From positions 1-9,457 of the forward strand of contig JACMIU010000317.1 of NCBI GenBank assembly GCA_014380985.1: 9,457 bases of DNA, given 5' to 3'. Under the pieces are notes generated by a model. That model was not told the DNA's origin and did not search any database. It worked only from the letters and a program-made list of their open reading frames with translations. This stretch comes from Armatimonadota bacterium. Its GTDB lineage: Bacteria; Armatimonadota; Armatimonadia; Armatimonadales; Armatimonadaceae. A program made the translations under genes and the position numbers. Position 1 is the first letter of the stretch, and each line of letters starts with the position of its first letter. Positions 1-5,624 of this stretch are shown piece after piece.

Positions 1-119
1 AGCACGGGGTAGAAAATCGGTTGCTCCGGCAGACGCGGCGGAAAAGCGCGGTAGCCGGACGCGGCGATTAGGTCTAACTCGCGTTGCCCGACCGGGCGGT
101 ACAAGGTGATGGTGTTCAT
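1..119 (-). CDS. Small conserved protein, N-terminus only (resembles proteins labelled ADP-ribosylation/crystallin J1)
   Basis: Partial gene: 39 codons are visible from an ATG at 119-117 and the frame is open to the window edge. The protein starts MNTITLYRPVGQRELDLIAA and continues with an SGYRAFPPRLPEQPIFYPVL-type segment. This LYRPVG...ELxLI...FPPRLPxQPIFYPV pattern is one I recognise from a family of roughly 110-130 aa bacterial proteins, often auto-labelled ADP-ribosylation/crystallin J1. That label is inherited and no activity is established. There is no Shine-Dalgarno before the ATG, but a TACGGT hexamer lies 6 nt upstream (126-131 on the plus strand), compatible with a leaderless start. 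It follows the phosphatase gene by 33 bp on the same strand, so it may also be the last gene of an operon. Recognition rests on memory of the family; the reading frame itself is fairly secure. Confidence 0.7.
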   Translation of the reverse strand, partial: MNTITLYRPVGQRELDLIAASGYRAFPPRLPEQPIFYPV

Positions 120-152
120 AGCAGAACCGTATCGCGCCGCGCCTGCCCGTCG

Positions 153-890
153 CTAAACCGCGCCTCCGGGGAACGTCGGCAGGTCCCTCATGGTGACTTT
201 TCCGGCGTGGTCTACCTGATACAAGACGCACTCCGGCAGTTGCAGACACGATAGCAGACCGCCGCCGACCGCGCCGGTATCTAAGCCGATTTTGTCGGGC
301 AGGACGCGCACCGACTTATACGGCGTGTGACCGTGTACGACAACACGCCCCGACGGGTCGTGGGCGTCGAGGAATGGTTCGCGTACCCAGAGCAGGGTTT
401 CGCCGTCGGTGTTTTCCGGCTCCCGCCCCGGCAGGATTCCCGCGTGGACAAACAGATACGGCTCCATTCCCGCGATTCCGCTGTCTGCGCCACGATAGAA
501 CGTTTGTAGCCGTCCGAAAAGGCGGTGCAGGTCGGGGGGGCAGGGGGCGCGAACCGCGTCCGGCAGTCCGACGCCCCACGATTGCATAGCGACCGTGCCG
601 CCGTTGCGGAACCAGTCCCAACCGTCGTACTCCAAGCCGGTCGGGTGCGGCAACCGGAAGTTGAACGCCGCCATATCCTCGTGATTGCCCCAGAGCAAAA
701 CCGTGCGATCCGGCGCGGCGTCGTATTCGGACAAAACGCGGCGCACCACGCCCGCCGAATCGTCGCCCCGGTCTATGTAATCGCCGAGGAAAACGGTAAA
801 ATCGTCCGGCGAACGCGGCAGGGCGTCCAGCAGGTGCGCCAGCATCGTGTACTGCCCGTGAACGTCGCCGATAGTATAAACGGAAGGCAT
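153..890 (-). CDS. PPP-family metallophosphatase (serine/threonine protein phosphatase-like)
   Basis: A 245-residue protein with every hallmark of the calcineurin-like PPP phosphatase fold. GDVHG is at residues 8-12, GDYIDRG at 36-42, GNHE at 68-71, the metal-binding His in VHAGI at 149, and GHT at 186-188. These residues bind two metal ions and hydrolyse phosphomonoesters; relatives include lambda phosphatase and bacterial PrpA/PrpB. An NGG segment at 96-98 is typical of bacterial members. There is no signal peptide or membrane segment, so it should be cytosolic. The length is normal for the family. Substrate could be phosphoserine/threonine on proteins or a small nucleotide such as a dinucleoside polyphosphate (ApaH-like enzymes share the motifs); sequence cannot decide. 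The upstream membrane-protein gene ends 24 bp before. A TACAAT hexamer 5 nt before the ATG suggests its own leaderless promoter. Family call is firm; biological role unknown. Confidence 0.93.
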   Translation of the reverse strand: MPSVYTIGDVHGQYTMLAHLLDALPRSPDDFTVFLGDYIDRGDDSAGVVRRVLSEYDAAPDRTVLLWGNHEDMAAFNFRLPHPTGLEYDGWDWFRNGGTVAMQSWGVGLPDAVRAPCPPDLHRLFGRLQTFYRGADSGIAGMEPYLFVHAGILPGREPENTDGETLLWVREPFLDAHDPSGRVVVHGHTPYKSVRVLPDKIGLDTGAVGGGLLSCLQLPECVLYQVDHAGKVTMRDLPTFPGGAV

Positions 891-895
891 ACCCG

Positions 896-901
896 ATTGT
901 A
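896..901 (-). promoter_or_regulatory. -10-like TACAAT, possible leaderless promoter of the phosphatase gene
   Basis: On the minus strand TACAAT (five of six to TATAAT) ends 5 nt before the ATG at 890, which would place transcription start at or next to the start codon. No good Shine-Dalgarno and no convincing -35 are seen. The site lies between two same-strand genes. Confidence 0.35.
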
Positions 902-914
902 CCCCGCGAAACGG

Positions 915-1736
915 CTACGGGTGCGAGCGTTTCCACCAAAACGAGAACAGTAGCGCGAACACGCCAACCATCACCACGGCGAAAATAATCAGTGCCGCTA
1001 CCGTGACCCAACTTGTAATCCAATTGAAACCGCGTCGTAGCGTAACCCGTTCGTGCAGAGCGTTCGGCGCGAAGTGGGCAAGCGTGGTGGCGACCCCCTC
1101 CACGACAGACGGCTCTAGCCGGTTCAGCGTCAGGTATTCCAGAACCGTGGCGGTTGTGGCTTCGGTGGTTTTCGTCCTCAAGCCCCACAAAATACGTTGC
1201 GTAAGCGCAGGAATATACCGCTCCGTCGTGTACGCCATCGTCACGTACCGCCGCTTCTTGTCCACCTGCACGACATGAAGCGAACCCCACGAGACGATCT
1301 GCACCAGTTCCTGTCGCTCCTTGTCGAGAAGCCAAACCGCCAAACGCGGCACAACCACTCCGCAAAAAAGACCGACCAGCATACCGACGCCGCGCACGGT
1401 TCCCGGCAGGCGGGCGAACGCGCCGATTCCGTAAGCCATATAACCTACCGCGCCGATTAGTCCGACGAAGGGAGAGAGACGGTTGTACCAGTCCGGCAGT
1501 GGCTTCGGCTCCATTCCTTCCATCGTCATGCCGTCCGCCGAAAAGCGAATCGTACCGGTGCGTAGCGGCGAACGCCCCGCCACCGGTATCGCCTTTGTCG
1601 GTACGAACAGCCCTGTTTCCGCGAACAGCGGAACCGATTCCACCAATAGCCGCCAATCGTTCGCGGGGGCGAAACCATGCGCAACCGCGCCGGACAGATC
1701 GGGCAGGGGCGGAGTGGTGGAGTCGGGCGCGGTCAT
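915..1736 (-). CDS. Hypothetical membrane protein, three predicted transmembrane helices
   Basis: A 273-residue protein that I do not recognise. The N-terminal ~85 residues are soluble, proline-rich at the start (TTPPLPDL near residue 10) and without a signal peptide. Two hydrophobic helices follow at about 87-108 and 115-136, separated by a short loop. A polar domain of about 100 residues (137-239) contains a KKRR patch at 160-163. A third strong helix spans about 241-266 and ends in WWKRSHP. The two close helices followed by a soluble domain suggest a regulatory or anchoring membrane protein rather than a transporter, but this is inference. It is first in the minus-strand block, 24 bp ahead of the PPP phosphatase. 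The start is the ATG at 1736, with no Shine-Dalgarno and a promoter-like TTGCGA/TATTCT pair directly upstream. The coding frame is well supported by length, helices and context. Confidence 0.8.
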   Translation of the reverse strand: MTAPDSTTPPLPDLSGAVAHGFAPANDWRLLVESVPLFAETGLFVPTKAIPVAGRSPLRTGTIRFSADGMTMEGMEPKPLPDWYNRLSPFVGLIGAVGYMAYGIGAFARLPGTVRGVGMLVGLFCGVVVPRLAVWLLDKERQELVQIVSWGSLHVVQVDKKRRYVTMAYTTERYIPALTQRILWGLRTKTTEATTATVLEYLTLNRLEPSVVEGVATTLAHFAPNALHERVTLRRGFNWITSWVTVAALIIFAVVMVGVFALLFSFWWKRSHP

Positions 1737-1741
1737 GGGTT

Positions 1742-1771
1742 AGAATAGCGCAAACAGCGCGGTTCTCGCAA
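1742..1771 (-). promoter_or_regulatory. Predicted leaderless promoter of the minus-strand block
   Basis: Read on the minus strand: TTGCGA (1771-1766, four of six to TTGACA), an 18-bp spacer, then TATTCT (1747-1742, four of six to TATAAT). The -10 hexamer ends 5 nt before the ATG at 1736, so transcription would begin at or near the start codon. No Shine-Dalgarno is present, which fits leaderless translation. Confidence 0.45.
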
Positions 1772-1776
1772 ATCTG

Positions 1777-1806
1777 CTACGCGTCCGTTTCCGCGTCGTA
1801 CCACGG
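1777..1806 (-). repeat. Imperfect 30-bp repeat, copy A (carB-tail-like)
   Basis: Matches 2617-2646 at 26 of 30 positions, in the same orientation and exactly 840 bp away. Read on the minus strand, both copies encode the end of a protein: here ...HTPWYDAETDA-stop, in carB ...YDAETEA-stop. In the aligned YDAET codons the only base difference is a silent GAA/GAG. The next codon differs as GAC/GAA (Asp/Glu), and both end GCG TAG. A short stretch further upstream (HTP) also aligns if 12 bases are gapped, again with only third-base differences. It may be a remnant of a second carB-like 3' end, or a reused C-terminal tail. It lies upstream of the ankyrin gene on the opposite strand. Confidence 0.55.
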
Positions 1807-1880
1807 GGTATGACCGGTGTAAACGTAGGAGGTAGCGGGCTGTACACCGCAAGACTCCGGTGAGCGTGACGCGCAACAAA

Positions 1881-1910
1881 ATGCGAACTCGCGGTTCGAA
1901 ACTCGCATGA
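1881..1910 (+). other. Possible 9-codon upstream ORF and start-codon hairpin before the ankyrin gene
   Basis: ATG at 1881 opens a nine-codon frame (MRTRGSKLA) whose TGA at 1908-1910 overlaps the ATG of the ankyrin gene at 1907-1909. The ATGCGA at 1881-1886 is the exact inverse complement of TCGCAT at 1903-1908, so both start codons could pair in one 6-bp stem. Neither start has a Shine-Dalgarno. This could be a coupling or occlusion device, or chance; nothing else supports translation of the short frame. Confidence 0.25.
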
Positions 1911-2407
1911 ACCGATTGTTCCTGTTGTTTGTGATAACCGCTCTAATGACGACCGGATGCATCTCGCCCGCCGAGCGAAACGAGCAACTGCTCAACGCCG
2001 TTGCCCGCGGCGACTTGCAGAGCACAAAAGCGGCGATCGAGGCGGGGGCGTCGGTAAACACGCCGACTGCAAAAGGCTATCTGCCTGTCCGGGAAGCGGC
2101 AGCGAAGGAGGATACAACGGTTCTGATGTATCTTCTCAGTCAAGGCGCGGATGTCAACCGGAATACCGGTGACGGATGGACGGCACTGCATTCCGCCGCG
2201 CAATTCAAGCGTCCCAAGTCGGTGCGGATTCTGCTTGACTCTGGAGCCGATCCTGCCGCCCGCAACAAAATGGGGCGTACTCCACTGGACTGCATTCGCG
2301 GTGTTGCCCGGCTACGTAGTAGCCAAGGAAACGCCGACGTTGCGGAGACTATTCGTTTGCTGGAGGACGCCGAGAATAAGGCGACTTATAAGTCGGGACG
2401 GCGATAA
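1907..2407 (+). CDS. Ankyrin-repeat lipoprotein
   Basis: A 166-residue protein. The N-terminus MNRLFLLFVITALMTTGC is a short hydrophobic signal peptide ending in a lipobox-like TTGC with Cys18 as the predicted lipidated residue. The -3 position is Thr rather than the usual Leu/Val/Ile, so processing is likely but not certain. The rest is ankyrin repeats: a first, weaker unit at about 26-56 (LLNAVARGDL...AGASVN), then about 57-89 (ending LLSQGADVN), a canonical one at 90-121 (GWTALHSAA...LLDSGADPAARN) and a final one at 123-154 beginning GRTPLD. Ankyrin repeats bind proteins, so this is probably an envelope-anchored interaction module; the partner is unknown. The start at 1907 is fixed by the signal peptide, as no in-frame upstream start exists. 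It lacks a Shine-Dalgarno, unlike the importer operon. It is divergent from the membrane-protein gene and convergent with carB. Confidence 0.88.
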   Translation: MNRLFLLFVITALMTTGCISPAERNEQLLNAVARGDLQSTKAAIEAGASVNTPTAKGYLPVREAAAKEDTTVLMYLLSQGADVNRNTGDGWTALHSAAQFKRPKSVRILLDSGADPAARNKMGRTPLDCIRGVARLRSSQGNADVAETIRLLEDAENKATYKSGRR

Positions 2408-2616
2408 CGCGGGCGACCGTGTACGTCTCCGGCACTCGCGCCACTCAACCGAGAATCCCTCGCTCAAATAGTACCGCATGACCGTGTTGTCCCGGTTGCG
2501 CGGTTCCTACACCGATAACATGGGTTGTTACACGTAAACATTGTTCGCTTCATCGCCATGACTTTATCGCCTCTGCGCCGTCGCGCAAATCGTCCAGCAA
2601 TATCGTACTCACGCTT
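2408..2616. other. Convergent gap between the ankyrin gene and carB
   Basis: About 209 bp between two converging stop codons. I see only a weak 5-bp inverted repeat (TAACA/TGTTA around 2518-2532) with no T-tract, so no confident terminator for either gene. On the minus strand just after carB there is a 20-codon GTG frame (2612-2550) without a good ribosome site. The missing second half of CarB does not follow here. Confidence 0.5.
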
Positions 2617-2646
2617 CTACGCTTCCGTCTCCGCGTCGTAGCACGA
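2617..2646 (-). repeat. Imperfect 30-bp repeat, copy B (3' end of carB)
   Basis: The last ten codons of carB, including the TAG stop. It matches 1777-1806 at 26 of 30 positions in the same orientation and frame. See copy A for the codon comparison. Confidence 0.55.
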
Positions 2647-4281
2647 GTAAAAGTAGGGCGTGTGTGATTCAAACTCCGCCGCGCACGTGTCCACCATCTT
2701 GTACACCGGCACGATGCCCGTAGACTTGCGCCGCGCCCGAACCGCCATCTCGGTTTTGCCGGTCAGGTCGGCGATAACGCGGTCGGGAAAGCCGAACTGC
2801 TTTGCCTCGCGGAGCAGTTCGGTTCCTTCGTCGGTAAGGACGATTACCGCGCCTTCGCGCAAACGCGATTCCATGCGGACGATGTTGCGGATTTTGACCA
2901 GAAACCACGGATCGAAAAACGATAACTGATGCACCTCTTCGATCATCAAGCCGCGCCGGAACGCCTCGGCGATAGCGAAAAGCCGCTCGTCGGTGGCGAC
3001 CGACAGAAGCCGCTCGATTTCCATGTCCGACCAGAGCGATGCCTTTTTGTACAGTAGCGACAGTGTGCCGATTTCGCACGAGCGCACCGCCTTCATTAGT
3101 GCCGACTCGAACGAACGATCCAAAGCCATCACTTCGCCAGTCGCCTTCATTTGCGTGGTGATACGCCGGTCGGCGGACACGAACTTGTCAAACGGCCAGC
3201 GCGGGATTTTGACTACGCAGTAGTCTAACGCCGGTTCAAAACACGCCAGCGTTTTGCCGGTGACTTTGTTTTCGATTTCGTCCAGATGCAAGCCGATAGC
3301 GATTTTCGCGGCAACGCGGGCAATCGGGTAGCCGGTCGCTTTTGACGCGAGAGCCGACGAGCGCGACAAACGCGGGTTGACCTCGATGATATTGTAAGCG
3401 AACGAGTGCGGGTCTAATGCCAATTGGACATTGCAACCGCCTTCGATACCGAGGGCGCGGATAATCTTGATGCTCGATGTGCGGAGCATCTGGTACTCTT
3501 TGTCGGAGAGTGTTTGCGACGGCGCGACCACCATCGAATCGCCGGTGTGAACGCCCATCGGGTCAAGATTTTCCATGTTGCAAATAGTGATGCACGTGTC
3601 GTTGGCGTCGCGCATCACCTCGTACTCGACCTCTTTCCACCCGACCAAGCAACGCTCAATCATCACCTGATGGCGCGGCGACAACCGCATTCCCCGCGAG
3701 CCGATCTCCATCAGTTCGTTCACGGTGTGCGCGATTCCGCCGCCGGAACCGCCGAGCGTGTAGGCGGGGCGCACAATCAGGGGCCACGGCAAACCCGATT
3801 GCCGCGACAAATCGCGCAGGGCGGCGTCGGTTTCGATAATAAACGATTCGGGAACCGGTTCGCCGATTTCGCGCATCAGTTTGCGGAAGCGTTCGCGGTC
3901 TTCGGCGCGGGCAATCGCCGACAAGGGCGTCCCCAAAAGGCGGACGTTGTAATCGTCCAACACGCCTCGGTTCGCAAGTTCGGTGGCAAGGTTTAAGCCG
4001 GTTTGCCCGCCGAGCGTCGGAACCAAACCGTCGGGGCGTTCGCGCTCAATGACTTTGGCGAGAAACGCGGGCGTCAGCGGTTCAATGTACACGCGGTCGG
4101 CAACTTCGACATCGGTCATGATCGTCGCCGGGTTCGAGTTGACCAGTACCACAGAAACGCCCTCTTCGCGCAGGGCTCGGCAGGCTTGCGTTCCGGCATA
4201 ATCGAACTCGGCGGCTTGTCCGATAACGATGGGTCCCGACCCGATCACCATCACTTTTTTAATCGTCAAATCTTTTGGCAT
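2617..4281 (-). CDS. carB: Carbamoyl-phosphate synthase large subunit, N-terminal half (split CarB)
   Basis: A 554-residue protein equivalent to the first half of the usual ~1,070-residue CarB. The CarA-CarB enzyme makes carbamoyl phosphate from bicarbonate, glutamine ammonia and ATP for pyrimidines and arginine; this half forms carboxyphosphate. The ATP-grasp nucleotide site is GSGPIVIGQAAEFDYAG at 14-30. The two CPSase signatures are WPLIVRPAYTLGGSG (166-180) and IIEVNPRL (298-305). R129, R171, E217 and E300 align with known ATP and metal ligands. The oligomerisation domain runs from about 400 to 548. The protein stops at YSCYDAETEA, just where a full CarB would continue into the second synthase domain, so the carbamate-kinase half and allosteric domain must be encoded elsewhere. 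Natural splits at this boundary are known in Methanocaldococcus and Aquifex. There is no sign of decay in the reading frame. ATG at 4281 matches the family start. Confidence 0.95.
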   Translation of the reverse strand: MPKDLTIKKVMVIGSGPIVIGQAAEFDYAGTQACRALREEGVSVVLVNSNPATIMTDVEVADRVYIEPLTPAFLAKVIERERPDGLVPTLGGQTGLNLATELANRGVLDDYNVRLLGTPLSAIARAEDRERFRKLMREIGEPVPESFIIETDAALRDLSRQSGLPWPLIVRPAYTLGGSGGGIAHTVNELMEIGSRGMRLSPRHQVMIERCLVGWKEVEYEVMRDANDTCITICNMENLDPMGVHTGDSMVVAPSQTLSDKEYQMLRTSSIKIIRALGIEGGCNVQLALDPHSFAYNIIEVNPRLSRSSALASKATGYPIARVAAKIAIGLHLDEIENKVTGKTLACFEPALDYCVVKIPRWPFDKFVSADRRITTQMKATGEVMALDRSFESALMKAVRSCEIGTLSLLYKKASLWSDMEIERLLSVATDERLFAIAEAFRRGLMIEEVHQLSFFDPWFLVKIRNIVRMESRLREGAVIVLTDEGTELLREAKQFGFPDRVIADLTGKTEMAVRARRKSTGIVPVYKMVDTCAAEFESHTPYFYSCYDAETEA

Positions 4282-4290
4282 AAAATATAT

Positions 4291-4359
4291 CCGCGCAACT
4301 TAGGTAACGTGCGCCAAACAAACGGTATCGTTGTACGGCAACGCGGGCAACCGCGCAAC
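4291..4359 (-). promoter_or_regulatory. Structured carB leader with competing hairpins (candidate)
   Basis: On the minus strand the nine bases GTTGCGCGG occur twice, at 4359-4351 and 4299-4291. The CGCGG of the first copy can form a 5-bp stem with CCGCG (4346-4342) across a four-base loop. The second copy, only 9 nt before the carB ATG, could pair with the same CCGCG instead. This is the arrangement of a mutually exclusive switch near the ribosome site. However GTTGCGCGG also occurs at 2495-2503 and around 6103-6111, so the word is common here and the structure may be chance. Confidence 0.25.
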
Positions 4360-4369
4360 GGCGAACCCG

Positions 4370-4375
4370 ATTATA
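4370..4375 (-). promoter_or_regulatory. Perfect -10 TATAAT, candidate carB promoter
   Basis: TATAAT on the minus strand with transcription expected near 4363, giving a leader of about 80 nt before the carB ATG. The -35 position (about 4393-4398, TTTCAC) is poor and overlaps the inverted repeat at 4384-4407, as expected if an activator or repressor acts there. An AT-rich TATATT (4289-4284) just before the ATG is an alternative but is too close to the start. Confidence 0.45.
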
Positions 4376-4383
4376 GCGCGTCA

Positions 4384-4412
4384 GTACGGGGGGTGAAACC
4401 CTCGTACCGGCG
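4384..4412 (+). promoter_or_regulatory. Inverted repeat resembling the P2 arm of an FMN riboswitch, or an operator
   Basis: GTACG (4384-4388) pairs with CGTAC (4403-4407), and GGGT (4391-4394) with ACCC (4398-4401) around a GAA loop. The plus strand reads GGGTGAAACCC and, after TCGT, ACCGGCG (4406-4412). This is close to the conserved GGGTGAAA-CCC-ACCGGCGG core of the FMN (RFN) riboswitch, whose genes include riboflavin transporters. The rest of the aptamer is not recognisable, and a TTGACA promoter element begins 17 bp later, so a working riboswitch is doubtful. The position between two divergent promoters also suits an operator. Confidence 0.3.
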
Positions 4413-4428
4413 AATTGCTTGGCAAAAG

Positions 4429-4458
4429 TTGACAAACGAACAACAAAACCGGTAATGT
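4429..4458 (+). promoter_or_regulatory. Promoter of the BMP-family importer operon
   Basis: A perfect -35 TTGACA at 4429-4434, an 18-bp spacer and TAATGT at 4453-4458 as -10. Transcription would start near 4465, leaving a leader of about 30 nt that carries the ribosome site AGAAGGAG (4478-4485). It is the best promoter match in the window. Confidence 0.65.
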
Positions 4459-4477
4459 AAGGGTATTGCTCAAAAAT

Positions 4478-4485
4478 AGAAGGAG
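4478..4485 (+). promoter_or_regulatory. Ribosome binding site AGAAGGAG of the importer operon
   Basis: A strong Shine-Dalgarno ending 11 nt before the ATG at 4497. A second ATG follows at once (4500-4502). The first is preferred for its spacing, though either would give the same signal peptide. Confidence 0.75.
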
Positions 4486-4496
4486 CGGTTTTCCCT

Positions 4497-5624
4497 ATGA
4501 TGATTCCCCTTATCACCCCCCGGTGGACGCGGCGCGAATTGCTAAGCCGCCTAATGTATGGTATCGCATTCTCGACGCTCACCGGCTCGCTAATGATGGT
4601 GACCGGTTGCCAACAGGAACCGGCAGTATCCACCGAATCGCCTGATAGCCCTGCGCCGGGCGCGTCGGTAGAGACGGTCAACGCCTCCCCCCTGTCAGCA
4701 AGGGCGTTTCCGCCCAAGCCCGAAGGGGTGTTCAAAATCGGTTTGATTACGCCCGGTTCTACGCAGTCGGATACGGCGTGGAGCAAACAGGCGTATGACG
4801 GTGTGCAAAAAGTCGTCGCCGAGACCGGCGCGACCATGACGCCACCGATTGAAAGCCCCGCTGCCGCCGAAGTGGAAGGTGCGCTTCGCAATTTGGCGCA
4901 GGACGGTAACCAACTAATCTTCTTGCACGGCTCCGAGTATGACGCCGCCGCCGCCGCCGTCGCGCCGAGTTTTCCGAACACGACGTTCGTTGTCACCGGG
5001 GGACGCACCGAAGCACCGAACCTGACGCCGATACGCTTTGAAGCGGGCGGGGCGACGTTCCTTGCCGGAATGGTTGCCGGTACGATGACGAAAACCGGTA
5101 AAATCGCCTGTGTCGGCGCGAGCGAGATTCCGATTGTGAAAACGTCGTTCGAGAACTTCACGGCGGGCGCGAAAGCGGTTAGTCCGAAAGTCGAAGTGCG
5201 CGTAGTGTTCACCGGCGACGAAAAAGATATTGCGAAAGCGAAACAGCAAACCGAGGCACTCCTCGCAGACGGCGTTGATGTGGTTCAGCACAACGCGAAC
5301 GATGCCGGGCGCGGGGTCGCACAGGCGATTGAGGGCAAGCCAAAAACCTACTTCATGGGCGCGAACGCCGACCAGAGCGATCTGGCGACGGGGCAAAACC
5401 TCGGCTCGTTTATCCTCGATGTGCCGAACGCTTTTCTCGCGGTCGGCAAGCGTGTCGCGGCGGGCGAGGGCGACGGCAAGTCGGTTTCCGCCGGTCTTGC
5501 CGAACGCGCCGTTTACTTTCAGTTCAATCCGCGCTTCGCCGGAGTCGTGCCGAAGTTCCTCAAGGACAAATTAGTTGCGGCAGAACGCGATATTATTGCT
5601 GGAAAAGTCCCGCTGAAAAAATGA
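4497..5624 (+). CDS. BMP-family substrate-binding lipoprotein of an ABC importer
   Basis: A 375-residue exported binding protein. The N-terminus has TRRELLSR at 11-18, a hydrophobic stretch at 19-34 and a lipobox MVTGC with Cys38, so it is a lipoprotein. The twin arginine suggests export by Tat, though Sec is possible. A proline/serine-rich linker (about 40-75) precedes the BMP domain (about 78-370), which begins FKIGLITPG and contains NQLIFLHGSEYD, a glycine-rich FEAGGATFLAGMVAGTM stretch and VDVVQHNANDAGRGV. The fold is periplasmic-binding-protein-like, related to PnrA/Med and to B. subtilis NupN, which bind purine nucleosides; Treponema RfuA of the same family binds riboflavin. The substrate cannot be fixed from sequence, but nucleoside is most likely. 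It is the first gene of a four-gene operon; its TGA overlaps the ATG of the ATPase gene (ATGA). Confidence 0.93.
   Translation: MMIPLITPRWTRRELLSRLMYGIAFSTLTGSLMMVTGCQQEPAVSTESPDSPAPGASVETVNASPLSARAFPPKPEGVFKIGLITPGSTQSDTAWSKQAYDGVQKVVAETGATMTPPIESPAAAEVEGALRNLAQDGNQLIFLHGSEYDAAAAAVAPSFPNTTFVVTGGRTEAPNLTPIRFEAGGATFLAGMVAGTMTKTGKIACVGASEIPIVKTSFENFTAGAKAVSPKVEVRVVFTGDEKDIAKAKQQTEALLADGVDVVQHNANDAGRGVAQAIEGKPKTYFMGANADQSDLATGQNLGSFILDVPNAFLAVGKRVAAGEGDGKSVSAGLAERAVYFQFNPRFAGVVPKFLKDKLVAAERDIIAGKVPLKK

Noticed and set aside
316..1656. Long minus-strand open frame (446 codons) spanning the phosphatase and membrane-protein genes
   Set aside because: Its translation is Arg/Gly-rich low-complexity sequence without domains, while the two genes in the other frame show conserved motifs and helices. 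It is a high-GC shadow frame.
1827..1833. Strong AGGAGGT Shine-Dalgarno-like sequence on the plus strand
   Set aside because: No ATG, GTG or TTG follows at usable spacing. It is better explained as chance or as the complement of the carB-tail-like frame.
1886..1906. GGTTCGAAAC resembling a tRNA T-loop
   Set aside because: The flanking bases do not form a T-stem, and no acceptor, D or anticodon arm can be found around it.
1777..2061. A 94-codon minus-strand gene containing the carB-like tail
   Set aside because: Only the last dozen or so codons resemble CarB. The remainder overlaps the start of the ankyrin gene antisense and looks non-coding, so only the short repeat is reported.
2550..2612. 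20-codon GTG frame right after carB on the minus strand
   Set aside because: Short, with no good ribosome site and no recognised similarity; it is not the start of the missing CarB half.
4259..5212. Minus-strand open frame of 317 codons opposite the binding lipoprotein
   Set aside because: It is antisense to a clear BMP gene with signal peptide, promoter and ribosome site, and its translation shows no recognisable domain.
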